Below are positions 21,001 through 28,948 of a stretch of DNA of 64,000 nucleotides, piece by piece (the stretch's first letter is position 1; each line of letters begins with the position of its first letter). Source of the stretch: an uncultured Flavobacteriaceae bacterium (GTDB lineage Bacteria; Bacteroidota; Bacteroidia; Flavobacteriales; Flavobacteriaceae); the NCBI GenBank assembly GCA_947503005.1, contig CANNCA010000009.1, positions 1-64,000 on the forward strand. The letters are read 5' to 3'. The notes under the pieces are model-generated. The model was given only the letters and a program-made list of their open reading frames with translations. It searched no databases and was not told the origin of the DNA. Position numbers and translations under genes: made by a program.

Positions 21001-24000
21001 CTTGATTGAAGATTTTTAATCCACCAAACATACCATTCATGTTTGTAACACTGCTCACGTCCCAACTCCCTATATCTTGATTGAAATATTCGGCATAACT
21101 AAAAAGAAAAGACATATCCGTCACGTTGCTCACATCCCATAATCCGAAGCTCGAATTACCTATCAAGGAGTCACAACTGGTGAACATTCCGCTCATACTG
21201 GTAACCATTTCCAAATTAGGTATATCTGTTGCCTTCACATCTAAATTATGGCAATATTGAAAAGCACTTTCCATAGAGCTCCACTTGATATCTCCCCATT
21301 GTTCTACGGATATTATTTTCTCGTTTTCACCAGAACCGTTTATAAGGTATATTCTTGGGAATTCTCCTGTTATTGAAATGGTGTATGTGTTCGGAACGGC
21401 ATAGGTATGGGTAATATTTCCTGATACTCCAGAATCTATTGTACCATCTCCCCAATCTACCGTATAATTATAAGTTTCTCCTGAAAAGGTGGGAATCGTA
21501 ATCTGATTATTCGCCGAATCACCGGGATTATCCGTTTTCCATGTGGTGATAAAGGGTCTTTGCACTTCTGGTACAACTCTTGTAGTAACAAGGAGCTGGG
21601 GTGCCTCATTCGTCTGATCTGAGGCGAAAGCTACATCATTACCGTTGCTATGTTTTACTATTAAGGTCAGGAATCCACCTGTTTCTATAGTACTGACGTC
21701 AAGATTCCAAGTCTTGGTCTGACCGACATTATGTACTCCTGCGATTGAAGCAATCGCATTACCTACAATAGTCGGTTTATTAGCTCCGTTCAGGCCGGTT
21801 TCGGTCCAGTTCGAATTGCTGCCAACGAAAACCTCCAAAGTACCATTACCTGGGTCACTTGCAACTTGCATCGTCAATTGGGCATTGGTAATCGGGCCAT
21901 TGAAAGAGCTGATATCGAATTTCAGATAGGTTTCCCTGTTACCTTCCTCGATACGTAAAATAGGACCTGTTGGGCTCGGATTGCCAGAACCCTGCAAATA
22001 GGTCGCATCAATCAACTCGGCAAAACCTTCAACTTTCGTATCACAATCCTCAGCTATTCCGGCATCGTTTATGGTCCAACCAAAATCATCAATTAGTTTT
22101 TGGCGGGCTTCCTCAGCCAGGCAATATTGGCTAGTGCCACCAGTCAATTCGATACCTGTAGGTATTTGAGTCTCATTTGTGCTTAACATATGCCACCCTA
22201 TTAGGGTTTTATCATAATTCTCTGGCGAAAGACCAGCTTCATAGAACATAGATTGCATTGTGCTTACATTACTAATATCCCAAGCCCCAATATCCTGATC
22301 GAATGCATTGTTTAGAAAAAACATTCCGGCCATGGTTGTTACACTAGAGACATTCCATGAACCAATATCTTGATTGAAGGCTTCCCCCCTTGAAAACATA
22401 AAATTCAAATTGGTCACATTACTAATATTCCAAGAACCAATATCTTGATTGAAAGACTTAGCTCGATTGAACATACTTCCCATAAAAATGGCGCTGCCAA
22501 CATCCCAAGAACCAATATCTTGATTAAAGGCATTAGTTCTCGCAAACATTCCCGTCATACCGGTCACTTTACTAACATTCCAACTACTTATATTTTGGTT
22601 GAAATTCAGAGCGCCGTTGAACATATTGCTCATATCACTTACATTGGCTACATCCCAGTCATTCATTGACACATTTCCAATAAGTGTAGCACAATTCTCA
22701 AACATCTGGATCATGGAGTTAACTTTAGACAAGTCAGGTGTATCCACCGCCAACATCTCCATATTTTTGCATCCCTTAAATGCATTGAACATTGACCTCC
22801 ATTCTATATCACCCCATTGATCTACTGACAGTAGTTTTTCACCATCAATTATTTCAGATCTGAATTCTTTAGCTTGTACAAGACTTGGAAAAGTACCGGA
22901 AATTGAAACCTGATAAACACCAATTGACTCATACGTATGTGTTATGTCTCCTGTGATTCCGGAAGAAATAGTCCCATCGCCCCAATCCACCGTATAGTCA
23001 TAAACGTACCCATTTTCTGTATTCGTTGAAATTGTAATCTGATTATCTTCTGAGGTACCAGGGTTATCTGTTTTCCAAGTGGTGACAAAAGGTCTTTCCT
23101 CTGCAACTTTAACTACCCAAAAATCATTGCTTCCATAACTTATGGCGGTCTTATCCCCCGAAGGTCCACCATTTGATTGTCCGATCAAAATATATTGACC
23201 ATTACCCAATGACAAAATTTCATTAGCAAAGTCAGATCCCTCGCCTCCTATTGACACATCCCAAATTTTGTTGCCAAACATATCTGTTTTTACTAACCAA
23301 ATATCATTTTGACCATTACTGGTAGCATCAATATTACCTGACCTATAACTGCGTGTACTACCAGCAAAAAGTAATTGTTCATCTGATGCTACAACATCGT
23401 TCAAACCATCATTGAAGAATCCTCCAAATGAAAGATCAAATATTTTATTACCCGATTGATCCAAAGCCAATACCCAACCGTCACCTTGCCCAAATGATGC
23501 TAGAGTTTTATCGCCAGAATTTCCACTATTCGACTGACTTGGTATAATGAGATTTGAATTTATTGAAGCAAACCTTGAAGCGAACTCATAGCTCGCCCCG
23601 CCATAGGTTTTATCCCATAATTTATTACCATCCTCATCAATAGCTAACATCCAAATATCTCTTTCTCCTCTAGAATTTTCTGATTTTTCAGAACTAGCAT
23701 TACTATTTGAAGTACCTAAAATGATTAAACTATTGTCATCTCTAATATAGCTTGAATCAGGAATATCACTAATGCTACCACCATAGGTTTTATCCCATAT
23801 CTTAGTACCATATTCATTAATTTTAATCACCCAATAATCACCGTTTGTCCCTCGATTGTTCTCAGATTTGTCTCCCGAGATGTTGCTTACGGAAGTACCT
23901 ATTACAAAAAAGTTTCCGTCACTTGTTCTTTCAATAGTATAAGGCGCATCATAACCGCTTCCTCCAAATGTTTTATCCCAGAGTACGTTCCCAAACTCGT

Positions 24001-24427
24001 CTACTTTAACTACCCAATAATCTAAATTACCTCTTGAGTTTTCAGATTTATCTCCGCTAATATTACTTTCAGAAGAACCACCTAGTAAGTAGCCGCCATC
24101 GTCGGTTTTTGTGATAGACTGCAAGATATCATCATCCGAGCCACCATAAGACTTTTGCCAAATCAAGTTGCCGTCTAAATCGATTTTCATTAAAAGAAAA
24201 TCCAGTCCGCCATTTTTATTTATTTCACCCTCATAATTAGTAATAGTACCATATTCGTTGAATTCACTAATACCAGCAATTAAGAACGAATCATCATCTG
24301 TAAGTATGGCGTCCGTAAATCTTTCGGTATCCGAAGTTCCGAATGATTTATCCCATTCTTTTGTTATTTGGGAAAAGCAGAGGTTACATATAATGTTACA
24401 AAGCAAAAGGATAGTAATTTTTTTCAT
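15029..24427 (-). CDS. Giant T9SS-secreted protein: seven-repeat propeller plus six PKD-BspA units
   Basis: This 3132-residue protein starts with signal peptide MKKITILLLCNIICNLCFSQ. Residues about 22-443 hold seven ~60-residue repeats of the type DGGYLLGGSS ... SGDKSEN ... DYWVVKVDEFGN..W, consistent with a seven-bladed propeller. Six units follow, each with an opening FITTWKTDNPG, a PKD-like VDWGDGT domain, BspA 26-residue repeats and a cap QYCLGEEARQKLIDDFGW. DNRLRE domains lie after units 1, 5 and 6. The C-terminus (about 3042-3132) is a type A T9SS sorting domain with LSPNPA and YVYDVLGR. The protein is predicted to be exported across the outer membrane and surface-attached. Its role in adhesion is inferred from the domains; no catalytic motif was recognised. 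Confidence 0.9.
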   Translation of the reverse strand: MKKITILLLCNIICNLCFSQITKEWDKSFGTSDTERFTDAILTDDDSFLIAGISEFNEYGTITNYEGEINKNGGLDFLLMKIDLDGNLIWQKSYGGSDDDILQSITKTDDGGYLLGGSSESNISGDKSENSRGNLDYWVVKVDEFGNVLWDKTFGGSGYDAPYTIERTSDGNFFVIGTSVSNISGDKSENNRGTNGDYWVIKINEYGTKIWDKTYGGSISDIPDSSYIRDDNSLIILGTSNSNASSEKSENSRGERDIWMLAIDEDGNKLWDKTYGGASYEFASRFASINSNLIIPSQSNSGNSGDKTLASFGQGDGWVLALDQSGNKIFDLSFGGFFNDGLNDVVASDEQLLFAGSTRSYRSGNIDATSNGQNDIWLVKTDMFGNKIWDVSIGGEGSDFANEILSLGNGQYILIGQSNGGPSGDKTAISYGSNDFWVVKVAEERPFVTTWKTDNPGTSEDNQITISTNTENGYVYDYTVDWGDGTISSGITGDITHTYESIGVYQVSISGTFPSLVQAKEFRSEIIDGEKLLSVDQWGDIEWRSMFNAFKGCKNMEMLAVDTPDLSKVNSMIQMFENCATLIGNVSMNDWDVANVSDMSNMFNGALNFNQNISSWNVSKVTGMTGMFARTNAFNQDIGSWDVGSAIFMGSMFNRAKSFNQDIGSWNISNVTNLNFMFSRGEAFNQDIGSWNVSSVTTMAGMFFLNNAFDQDIGAWDISNVSTMQSMFYEAGLSPENYDKTLIGWHMLSTNETQIPTGIELTGGTSQYCLAEEARQKLIDDFGWTINDAGIAEDCDTKVEGFAELIDATYLQGSGNPSPTGPILRIEEGNRETYLKFDISSFNGPITNAQLTMQVASDPGNGTLEVFVGSNSNWTETGLNGANKPTIVGNAIASIAGVHNVGQTKTWNLDVSTIETGGFLTLIVKHSNGNDVAFASDQTNEAPQLLVTTRVVPEVQRPFITTWKTDNPGDSANNQITIPTFSGETYNYTVDWGDGTIDSGVSGNITHTYAVPNTYTISITGEFPRIYLINGSGENEKIISVEQWGDIKWSSMESAFQYCHNLDVKATDIPNLEMVTSMSGMFTSCDSLIGNSSFGLWDVSNVTDMSFLFSYAEYFNQDIGSWDVSSVTNMNGMFGGLKIFNQDIGTWDVGKVESMINMFASAEAFNQDIGAWDLSSAKNLSQMFLRAGSFNKDIGNWDLSNTEYMGGMFLLAKTFNQDLSSWNVGNVQRMNDMFKEAIAFDQDLSDWNISTVNDMEEMFANAGLSTANYDALLNGWSTQQLQNGVAFDGGNSQYCLGEEARQKLIDDFGWVITDGGKAEDCDVVEQLPFITTWITDNPGVSEDNQITIHTSRSNLVGPYDFTVAWGDGTLDTGVTGDITHTYDTPGIYEISISGKFPAISFGIINGEQKDNLKLFKVNQWGSQKWSNLSGAFDGCTNLDVIALDTPDLSEVNFLGHMFRGCQSLVFNDAINNWDVSNVTHMWSMFNSCSAFNQDISNWDVGNVVRMDGMFAFSVFNRDIGGWNVEQVTNMEHLFYDSSFNQDISDWNVAKVTSMANMFGLTDFNEDISGWDVGNVTSMGGMFRQNSSFNQDIGNWDTGNVTMMAEMFEQASSFNQNISRWNVSNVNNMFWMFKSANSFNQDLGNWNVGNVTDMTDMFEDVTLSIENYDSLLEGWSTQQLQNGVTFHGGNSQYCLGEEARQKLIDDFGWTITDGGQAEECAPEKRPFITTWKTDNPGISNDNEITIPTSASYLGYSYDYIVDWGDGNIDEGVNGNITHTYDEPGTYEIRINGNFPHIDFGSGGDNEKIILINQWGDLEWSSMLSSFWYCPNLNLVAEDVPDFSGVTSLTNMFAGCTSLVANSSMEQWETSTITEMASTFIGASQFNVDIGGWDVSNVSQMAGMLGGASSFNQDIGGWDVAKVENMQGMLRSAITFNQDISSWDVGNVTNMSRMLSYTYAFNQDIGNWDVSNVQIMDGLFEFATSFDQNLDAWQIGAVTDFNEILLGVTLKTENYDAMLNGWSTQQLQNGVTFDGGNSQYCLGEEARQKLIDDFGWTIADGGKSSDCTNPDAFITTWKTDNPGTNENEIMIGTATLETYNYTVNWGDGNIDSGVTGLIKHTYAIPGTYTVSITGQYPAIFLNSFSSRERLLSVDQWGSSKWSTMELAFKGCTNLDVLATDIPDLSNVTSLRSMFWGCTNLKGNSSFAQWDLSNVTNISNMFSNTGFNQPIESWNVSNVTDMGFVFNESSFNQDIGNWDVSKVREFSGMFQKSPFNQDIGSWDVSQATGMYGMFAGNTAFNQDISNWNFQNVNSFFAMFRDANSFDQDIGNWNVTNVTIMTDMFTGAALSEANYDKLLKGWSTQELQNGVTFDGGNSQYCLAEEARQKLIDDFGWTITDGGKADSCDIVVEGIADLVDATYLQGFGNPSPTGPILRVEEGNRETYLKFDMSSFSGPITEATLQMQVASDPGNGDLEVFLGSDSDWTETGLNGGNKPSAVGSPLANVSGTHSLGQTKTWNLDVSNIVGGDKITLIIKHSNGNDVAFASDETLKAPQLLITSINEPEVQRPFITTWKTDNLGVSEDNQITIPTFPGEIYNYTVDWGDGTSNAGVSGDITHNYANPGIYTVSISGLFPRIVFGVFGIPNAPNLDSDSKKIISIDQWGSNVWGSMAYAFTSCTNLDVHATDIPNLKNVSNASFMFSDCHSLTGNNSMNNWDTSSFVDISYMFSSAEIFNQNIDQWETSRVTNMEEMFASTIFNRDIGSWNTSKVTNMEEMFERSSFNQDISNWDVSNVENMTEMFQIGSFNQDLSSWRITSAKIMTNMFNYSGLSNENYDTILTSWSELTELQSGVQFGALTNQYCLGEAARQKLIDDFGWTITDEGKAENCNIPMEGVADLIDATYLQGFGNPEPTGPILRTEEGNRETYLKFDLSSFSGAITNAQLTMQVASDPGNGTLEVFLASDSNWSETGLNGGNKPSVVGAAIASVSGTHGLGQTKTWNLDVSNLIGGGEITLIVKHSNGNDVAFASDETNQAPQLTIISGGSGLSNKSANTLSLSPNPASYETNITLKEPGELVKVYVYDVLGRMVGSYEGTAIENDSSYVLDVQSLPTGTYYVKSFDEKGNAYQKQMLIKK
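15310..15765 (-). repeat. DNRLRE/CBM96-like domain, copy 7
   Basis: Last DNRLRE copy of the 3132-residue protein, directly before the sorting domain. It contains a 33-base block (15341-15373) identical to 4976-5008 in the neighbouring gene, although flanking bases differ. Confidence 0.75.
16755..17205 (-). repeat. DNRLRE/CBM96-like domain, copy 6
   Basis: Sits between PKD-BspA units 5 and 6 of the 3132-residue protein. It shows the signature ATYLQGFGNPSPTGPILR and KHSNGNDVAFASDE. Base composition is close to that of the surrounding gene. Confidence 0.75.
21585..22030 (-). repeat. DNRLRE/CBM96-like domain, copy 5
   Basis: Sits between PKD-BspA units 1 and 2. It shows the signature ATYLQGSGNPSPTGPILR and a YLKFDISSF strand. 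Not GC-rich, unlike copies 1, 3 and 4. Confidence 0.75.
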
Positions 24428-24746
24428 AAACGTTTGGTTGTGGTTTTAAAAAACCAGTTGGAGTTTCTAGAGAAATTTTGGATTATATAAAACGTACTAT
24501 TCGACTTTGAAATTTGCTTCAAAATACGTTTCGAGATTGGAACTTGAAATACTATGAGATTTAGGGTTTGGCGGGGGAAATTTCATGTTAGGCTGGTTTT
24601 CTAGTGGGATATTAAAGGTGCTAATTTCTTACAAATTACTGCGAAGAATTTACTTGCTTACCTTCGCCATGGTATATTTAGATAATCTACAAGAATACTC
24701 GTCCAACTGTAATGATTTTATTCTTGAGACTTAGATAAAACGGAAA
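24428..24746. other. Gene-free spacer upstream of the 3132-residue gene
   Basis: About 320 AT-rich bases with no credible coding sequence. A small perfect inverted repeat (GGTTTT/AAAACC near 24442-24455) sits just before the start of the 3132-residue gene. The promoter must lie here, but no exact TAnnTTTG box was found. Confidence 0.5.
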
Positions 24747-24769
24747 AGAGCCCCAAATATTGGAGCTCT
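24747..24769 (-). terminator. Terminator of the lamin-tail protein gene
   Basis: AGAGC (24747-24751) pairs with GCTCT (24765-24769), extended inward with one mismatch, and is followed on the minus strand by TTTTCC. It starts 16 bases beyond the stop codon at 24785. Confidence 0.65.
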
Positions 24770-24784
24770 TTTTCACTAGAAAAA

Positions 24785-27700
24785 CTATTTATTTATAATC
24801 ACTTGACGTTGATATCGATTGCCTTTATTATCATAAGATTTGATATAATAAGTACCTGCTGGTATTGATTCGATATTTAAAATGTACCTGTCATCATCTT
24901 TAATGGTTTTGCCCTTGTAAGAACCGACTCTACGGCCCAAGATGTCATAGACGTAAATTATTTTTAATTCCGCTGGTTTTTGGAAATTTAAAGTAGTTGT
25001 TGTGGATGCAGGGTTGGGCGAAACACTCATATCATTTGCACTCTTGTCACTTACTTGATCATCTAACAGCTCAAAATTCATGGATAAAGGGGTTCCCATT
25101 TCCCCGCCCAGTTGTGTTTCCGAATACGGAATTGCAGTAATAGAAAACGACCCAGGCGTAAATTCACTACCAAAATAATTTTCAGCCGGAAAGTCGCCAT
25201 ATAGCGCAAATGGAACTACATTTTCGGTTCTTGATGTTGTCAGGTCACCGTCCAACATTAAACGAACACTCTTAACATCTTCTGTTGTATTTGCCCTTAC
25301 GTTTAAATTCAATGTAGGTAAGGTGCTTATATTGATTTGCATTCCTTCGGTCAAGTCCATAATATCTTGATTGGTATCGGCATTCACCAAAGTGAAACTT
25401 TGCACTTTCAATACCGGAGGTACCACCTCAATGGTTTGTACCGCGCTATTTTCACATGCCGTTTCTACGTCGATATACGTGTAGGTAATCTCATAAGTAC
25501 CTATACCAACGGATGGATCGAAAGAATCATTTGTAACTCCTTCACCTGAATACGATCCACCTTCAGGTAGTCCACCAGTTAATTCAAATGAACCAGAATC
25601 TTCAGATACCGTCGAAAAGCTCGAAAGTGTTACTTGAGGAATTTCAGGGTCTTTAAGTTCAAAGGTAAGCTCGGCACTACAATTATTCGCATCTGTGGCT
25701 GTAACGGTATAAATTCCAGCTTTTAAATCAAGGGCCAAATCCGAAACGTTATCTTCATCATGGCTCCAAGAATAGGTCACTGGTAATTGCGCACCTTCGT
25801 TCGATAATAAGGCAAAGCCATCCACGCCTGAACAGGTACTCGGATGAGCAGTATCTAGAATCGTAATTGCAAAATTGGAACATGCTTCTGTGATACTGAA
25901 ATTTAGAGCGATTTCTTGGCCCATTTCACCTTCAAGACCTTTTTCCGTATAAGGTGTGGCGGAGATGGAATATGTGCCTAGTCCGAGGTCATTACCAAAA
26001 TAGTTCTCCGCAGGGAAATCTCCGTATAAAGCAAATGGAGGTACGTTTTCAGTTCTGGTGATACTCTGTTCTCCTGCCAAACTAAGTTGAACGCTCATTA
26101 CATCATCGGTAGCATTTGCCCGAATATTCAAATTCATAGTCGGAAGGTCCGTAGTATTGATTTCCATACCTTCTTCTAGTAGAAATATATCTTCATTCGT
26201 ATCGGCATTGACCAACATAAAATCGGTAATCGAAAGCAACTCTTGGTTCATAGATACAATAACAGTTTCGATGATTGTAGTCGTATTCATACCATCACTA
26301 ACGCTGTAGGAGACTAAAAAAGGACCGCCCTCTACAGAAGTATCTACTTGATCATCACCTAGTATTTCCGAAACTGTAAGGTTTTCATCTATTACGTTGG
26401 TAATCTCTCCGACTACATAAGCATCCCCTACTTCAAGCTCAGTCACAAAATCTTCGGAATTTCCTTTAACTTCAAAAGTTGGGGGTGTGGTATCTTCTTG
26501 AACGTTTACGGTTACCGTCCATTCTTGTTCTGAGCCGTCTTGTGCCTTAACAACATAAATGATGGGTTCAGTGAAATCGATTGTATCTCCCAATTCAGGT
26601 ATACTGGTCGCACTATCGGAAATGTCAAAAGAGGGAACCAACGCCGTTACATCAGTACCAATCGGCATAAGCACCTCGATTGTATTTTCTGTTTGGTCGA
26701 TACTTGTTGCTCCCACTTGGTTCGGTATTGAAAAAGCAAGAATATCATTGTCCATCGAAGCTGTAGATTCAACTACAATGGTCTGAATGCATTCTTCCAC
26801 ATTGCCTGAAGCGTCCGCTGCTTGCCAGTTTATAGTCGTAGTACCCACTTCAAACGGTGCATTCAATTCTTGTTCGTCACTTCTGGAATACGTAAGAACG
26901 GGTGCTGTATCACAGTTATCCGTAACAATCGGTTCCACAACATCTTCAATGGGAACAGCTCCTCCATCAGAACTTGTGGTGATAATGTCGGCACCGCAGG
27001 TGAACGTTGGTTTCAATTTGTCGAGAACGGTGACTTCAACATTGGTCACAGTGCTGGTATTTCCGTTCGCATCCAATACGGAGAATTCTACCGATACAGG
27101 CGTATCTAAATCAGCGCAGGTGAATTCGGTTCTACTTGCCATATACGCGTCGATACCACAATTATCGAATGATGGTGTTTCTGGATTATCCAAATCCTCC
27201 GGGGCGATCGATGCCATGCCGTTTTCATCAAGTTCAACCGTTATATTTTGGGCAATAGCCGTTGGTAGTTCTATCTCTACTACACGAATCATTTGATCAC
27301 AAGGTAACGAAGTATTATTCGCTTCATCCGTGGCAGTCCATGTAACCATGGTATCACCAACAGGAAAAGGTTCCTCTAAATCTAAACCATCGCTGCGAAC
27401 CGCGGAAAATGTAAATTCTGTTGAGATGTCATCCATAGCAGTTGGAACTAGCAATGGAACTACCGATGAACATTCCCCCTCATCATGATTGGTTTCAATC
27501 ATTTCGGGACATTCTATTGTAGGAGGTGTTGTATCGTTTTCTATAGGTACAATTCCTGGTGAGCCAATATCATTGCCTGAATTACCATGGAGCTCATTGC
27601 TCTGAAAGGCATCTGCTATGCCGATTTCACTTAAGGCCCAACTTGCACCTAAAGTATTGTCTTCGTCCACGTCCGTTAGAAAAATAGAACTTGCAGCGTT

Positions 27701-28210
27701 GGAATCTACCCAGCCATTGGCGTCATCGTAAATGACTTGTTCAATGACATTCAGTTGAGAAACATTATCGCCATCATAGGCTTCAAAACTATCCCAGATT
27801 CCAACCGAGTCTCCAGAATTATTCAATCCTGGCCATCCACTTACTGGTATAGCGTTCAAATCGCCCCATACAGCAGTAAATTCTTCCAAGGTCACATCCG
27901 AATCAAAAAGTATTGCGACACCACCTCCTGATATTGAACCACCAAAAATATTGGCGCTGCCCTGTTTTGTATTGTTGTTATCATCCAAAACATATCCTGT
28001 TAAGTCAATTGGTTCAGTACCCTTGTTATAAACTTCAATCCATTCCCAAGCACTATCCGAGCTATTAGGGTGGTACATGATTTCTGTAATCACAAGGTTG
28101 GATTCCATTGCGATAGTAGTTTCGGATGATTTAAAATCGTCCTGGAATTCAGAAGAAGATGATGAAAACAGGCTCAAAAAAAATAGAATGGTCAGTGTAA
28201 AATTTGTCAT
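24785..28210 (-). CDS. T9SS-secreted lamin-tail/HYR domain protein
   Basis: The chosen start is ATG at 28208-28210, giving signal peptide MTNFTLTILFFLSLFSSSSS; an in-frame TTG seven codons upstream is less likely. Near the N-terminus is a lamin-tail domain (NLVITEIMYHPN, WIEVYNKGTEPIDLTGYVL). HYR-type domains follow (PTIECPEMI, PTFTCGADI), then a DUF5018-like domain (IPNQVGATSID) and a DUF5011-like Ig domain (GDAYVVGEITNV). A ~115-residue module appears twice (SFTLVNADTNQDI ... PFALYGDFPAENYFG), separated by a SprB-like YSWSHDED segment. It ends in a T9SS type A sorting domain (SVSPNPASTTTTLNF to RQVIINK). Surface or extracellular function is inferred; no catalytic motif was seen. Confidence 0.88.
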   Translation of the reverse strand: MTNFTLTILFFLSLFSSSSSEFQDDFKSSETTIAMESNLVITEIMYHPNSSDSAWEWIEVYNKGTEPIDLTGYVLDDNNNTKQGSANIFGGSISGGGVAILFDSDVTLEEFTAVWGDLNAIPVSGWPGLNNSGDSVGIWDSFEAYDGDNVSQLNVIEQVIYDDANGWVDSNAASSIFLTDVDEDNTLGASWALSEIGIADAFQSNELHGNSGNDIGSPGIVPIENDTTPPTIECPEMIETNHDEGECSSVVPLLVPTAMDDISTEFTFSAVRSDGLDLEEPFPVGDTMVTWTATDEANNTSLPCDQMIRVVEIELPTAIAQNITVELDENGMASIAPEDLDNPETPSFDNCGIDAYMASRTEFTCADLDTPVSVEFSVLDANGNTSTVTNVEVTVLDKLKPTFTCGADIITTSSDGGAVPIEDVVEPIVTDNCDTAPVLTYSRSDEQELNAPFEVGTTTINWQAADASGNVEECIQTIVVESTASMDNDILAFSIPNQVGATSIDQTENTIEVLMPIGTDVTALVPSFDISDSATSIPELGDTIDFTEPIIYVVKAQDGSEQEWTVTVNVQEDTTPPTFEVKGNSEDFVTELEVGDAYVVGEITNVIDENLTVSEILGDDQVDTSVEGGPFLVSYSVSDGMNTTTIIETVIVSMNQELLSITDFMLVNADTNEDIFLLEEGMEINTTDLPTMNLNIRANATDDVMSVQLSLAGEQSITRTENVPPFALYGDFPAENYFGNDLGLGTYSISATPYTEKGLEGEMGQEIALNFSITEACSNFAITILDTAHPSTCSGVDGFALLSNEGAQLPVTYSWSHDEDNVSDLALDLKAGIYTVTATDANNCSAELTFELKDPEIPQVTLSSFSTVSEDSGSFELTGGLPEGGSYSGEGVTNDSFDPSVGIGTYEITYTYIDVETACENSAVQTIEVVPPVLKVQSFTLVNADTNQDIMDLTEGMQINISTLPTLNLNVRANTTEDVKSVRLMLDGDLTTSRTENVVPFALYGDFPAENYFGSEFTPGSFSITAIPYSETQLGGEMGTPLSMNFELLDDQVSDKSANDMSVSPNPASTTTTLNFQKPAELKIIYVYDILGRRVGSYKGKTIKDDDRYILNIESIPAGTYYIKSYDNKGNRYQRQVIINK

Positions 28211-28444
28211 GTCATTTTGGTTTGATTGCAATTATTTATAGGAAGAAAAACCAAATTAAAACCGATTTTTCTTACGTTAGATAACGGCAAGCAATTCGGT
28301 ATATTGTATGAAATCATCGATAAAGTGTTCACTTTTAGCGATTAACGGTAATTTATTTTATTGAAAATCCCACAATAATCGCTGCTCAATAGGGTTTTGT
28401 AAACAAGTCGATTTTAATCCGACCTATTGATAAAAACAGCTCCC
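28211..28444. other. Divergent intergenic region
   Basis: About 230 bases between the minus-strand lamin-tail gene and the plus-strand small secreted protein. Both promoters must lie here; no exact TAnnTTTG box was located on either strand. Confidence 0.4.
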
Positions 28445-28948
28445 ATGCGTAACAACATATGTGTTGTCTTATTCTTTGTAGTTCTCAATACCATAAGTTT
28501 AAATGCTCAAGAAATGACAGCGGATAAGCTTCATGGACTTATCGCTCAAGCATCGGATACCCTAATGATAAATGGGAATTCCATCAAGTTTTTATATAAA
28601 GAAATGCCACTGATTTGTGTTTACGACGAAAATGCGAATCGCATGCGTATTATTACGCCTATAGTTGAAACAAAAGATGTTGAAGAAGAACAGTTACTGA
28701 ATATGTTGGTGGCAAACTTCCATTCTGCCCTTGACGTAAAATATGCGTTGAGTGATGAAATCATTTGGTCTGTGTTCATCCATCCTTTGGCAGAGTTATC
28801 GGATCATCAAGTTTTGGATGCCATAGATCAAGTCTATTCTGCCGGAGCCACTTTCGGAACCACTTATTCAAGCACCAATTTGGTATTTCCTGGAAACACG
28901 AAGAAGAAAGATGTTCCCAAACAAAAGAAACTCATAGACAGAGGTTAA
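28445..28948 (+). CDS. Small secreted protein, YbjN/type III chaperone-like fold possible
   Basis: The chosen start is ATG at 28445 (an in-frame TTG lies six codons upstream), giving signal peptide MRNNICVVLFFVVLNTISLNAQ and a mature protein of about 145 residues. The core (KLHGLIAQASDTLMINGNSI, MRIITPIV, LLNMLVANFHSALDVKYAL, IIWSVFIHPL) resembles the alpha-beta pattern of YbjN or CesT-type chaperone-like domains, with a lysine-rich tail. This family guess is weak. Its stop codon overlaps that of the convergent acyltransferase gene. Confidence 0.8.
   Translation: MRNNICVVLFFVVLNTISLNAQEMTADKLHGLIAQASDTLMINGNSIKFLYKEMPLICVYDENANRMRIITPIVETKDVEEEQLLNMLVANFHSALDVKYALSDEIIWSVFIHPLAELSDHQVLDAIDQVYSAGATFGTTYSSTNLVFPGNTKKKDVPKQKKLIDRG

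Larger units (their letters stand above)
15785..23095 (-). repeat. Six PKD-BspA-cap units
   Basis: Units lie at about 22080-23095, 20480-21570, 19270-20450, 18240-19255, 17220-18230 and 15785-16740. Each has a PKD-like start, 26-residue repeats and a cysteine-bearing cap with SQYC(L)(G/A)EEARQKL. DNA of the cap is nearly identical in several units (for example 18317-18363 and 20547-20594), so units probably arose by duplication within the gene. Confidence 0.85.

Noticed and set aside
15785-23095. Regular ~75-base periodicity resembling a CRISPR array
   Set aside because: The period is coding (26-residue BspA repeats) with diverged units and no constant repeat plus unique spacers.
28427-28444. 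TTG-initiated extension of the small secreted protein
   Set aside because: The ATG at 28445 gives a clean signal peptide; the extension would put charged residues and proline before it.
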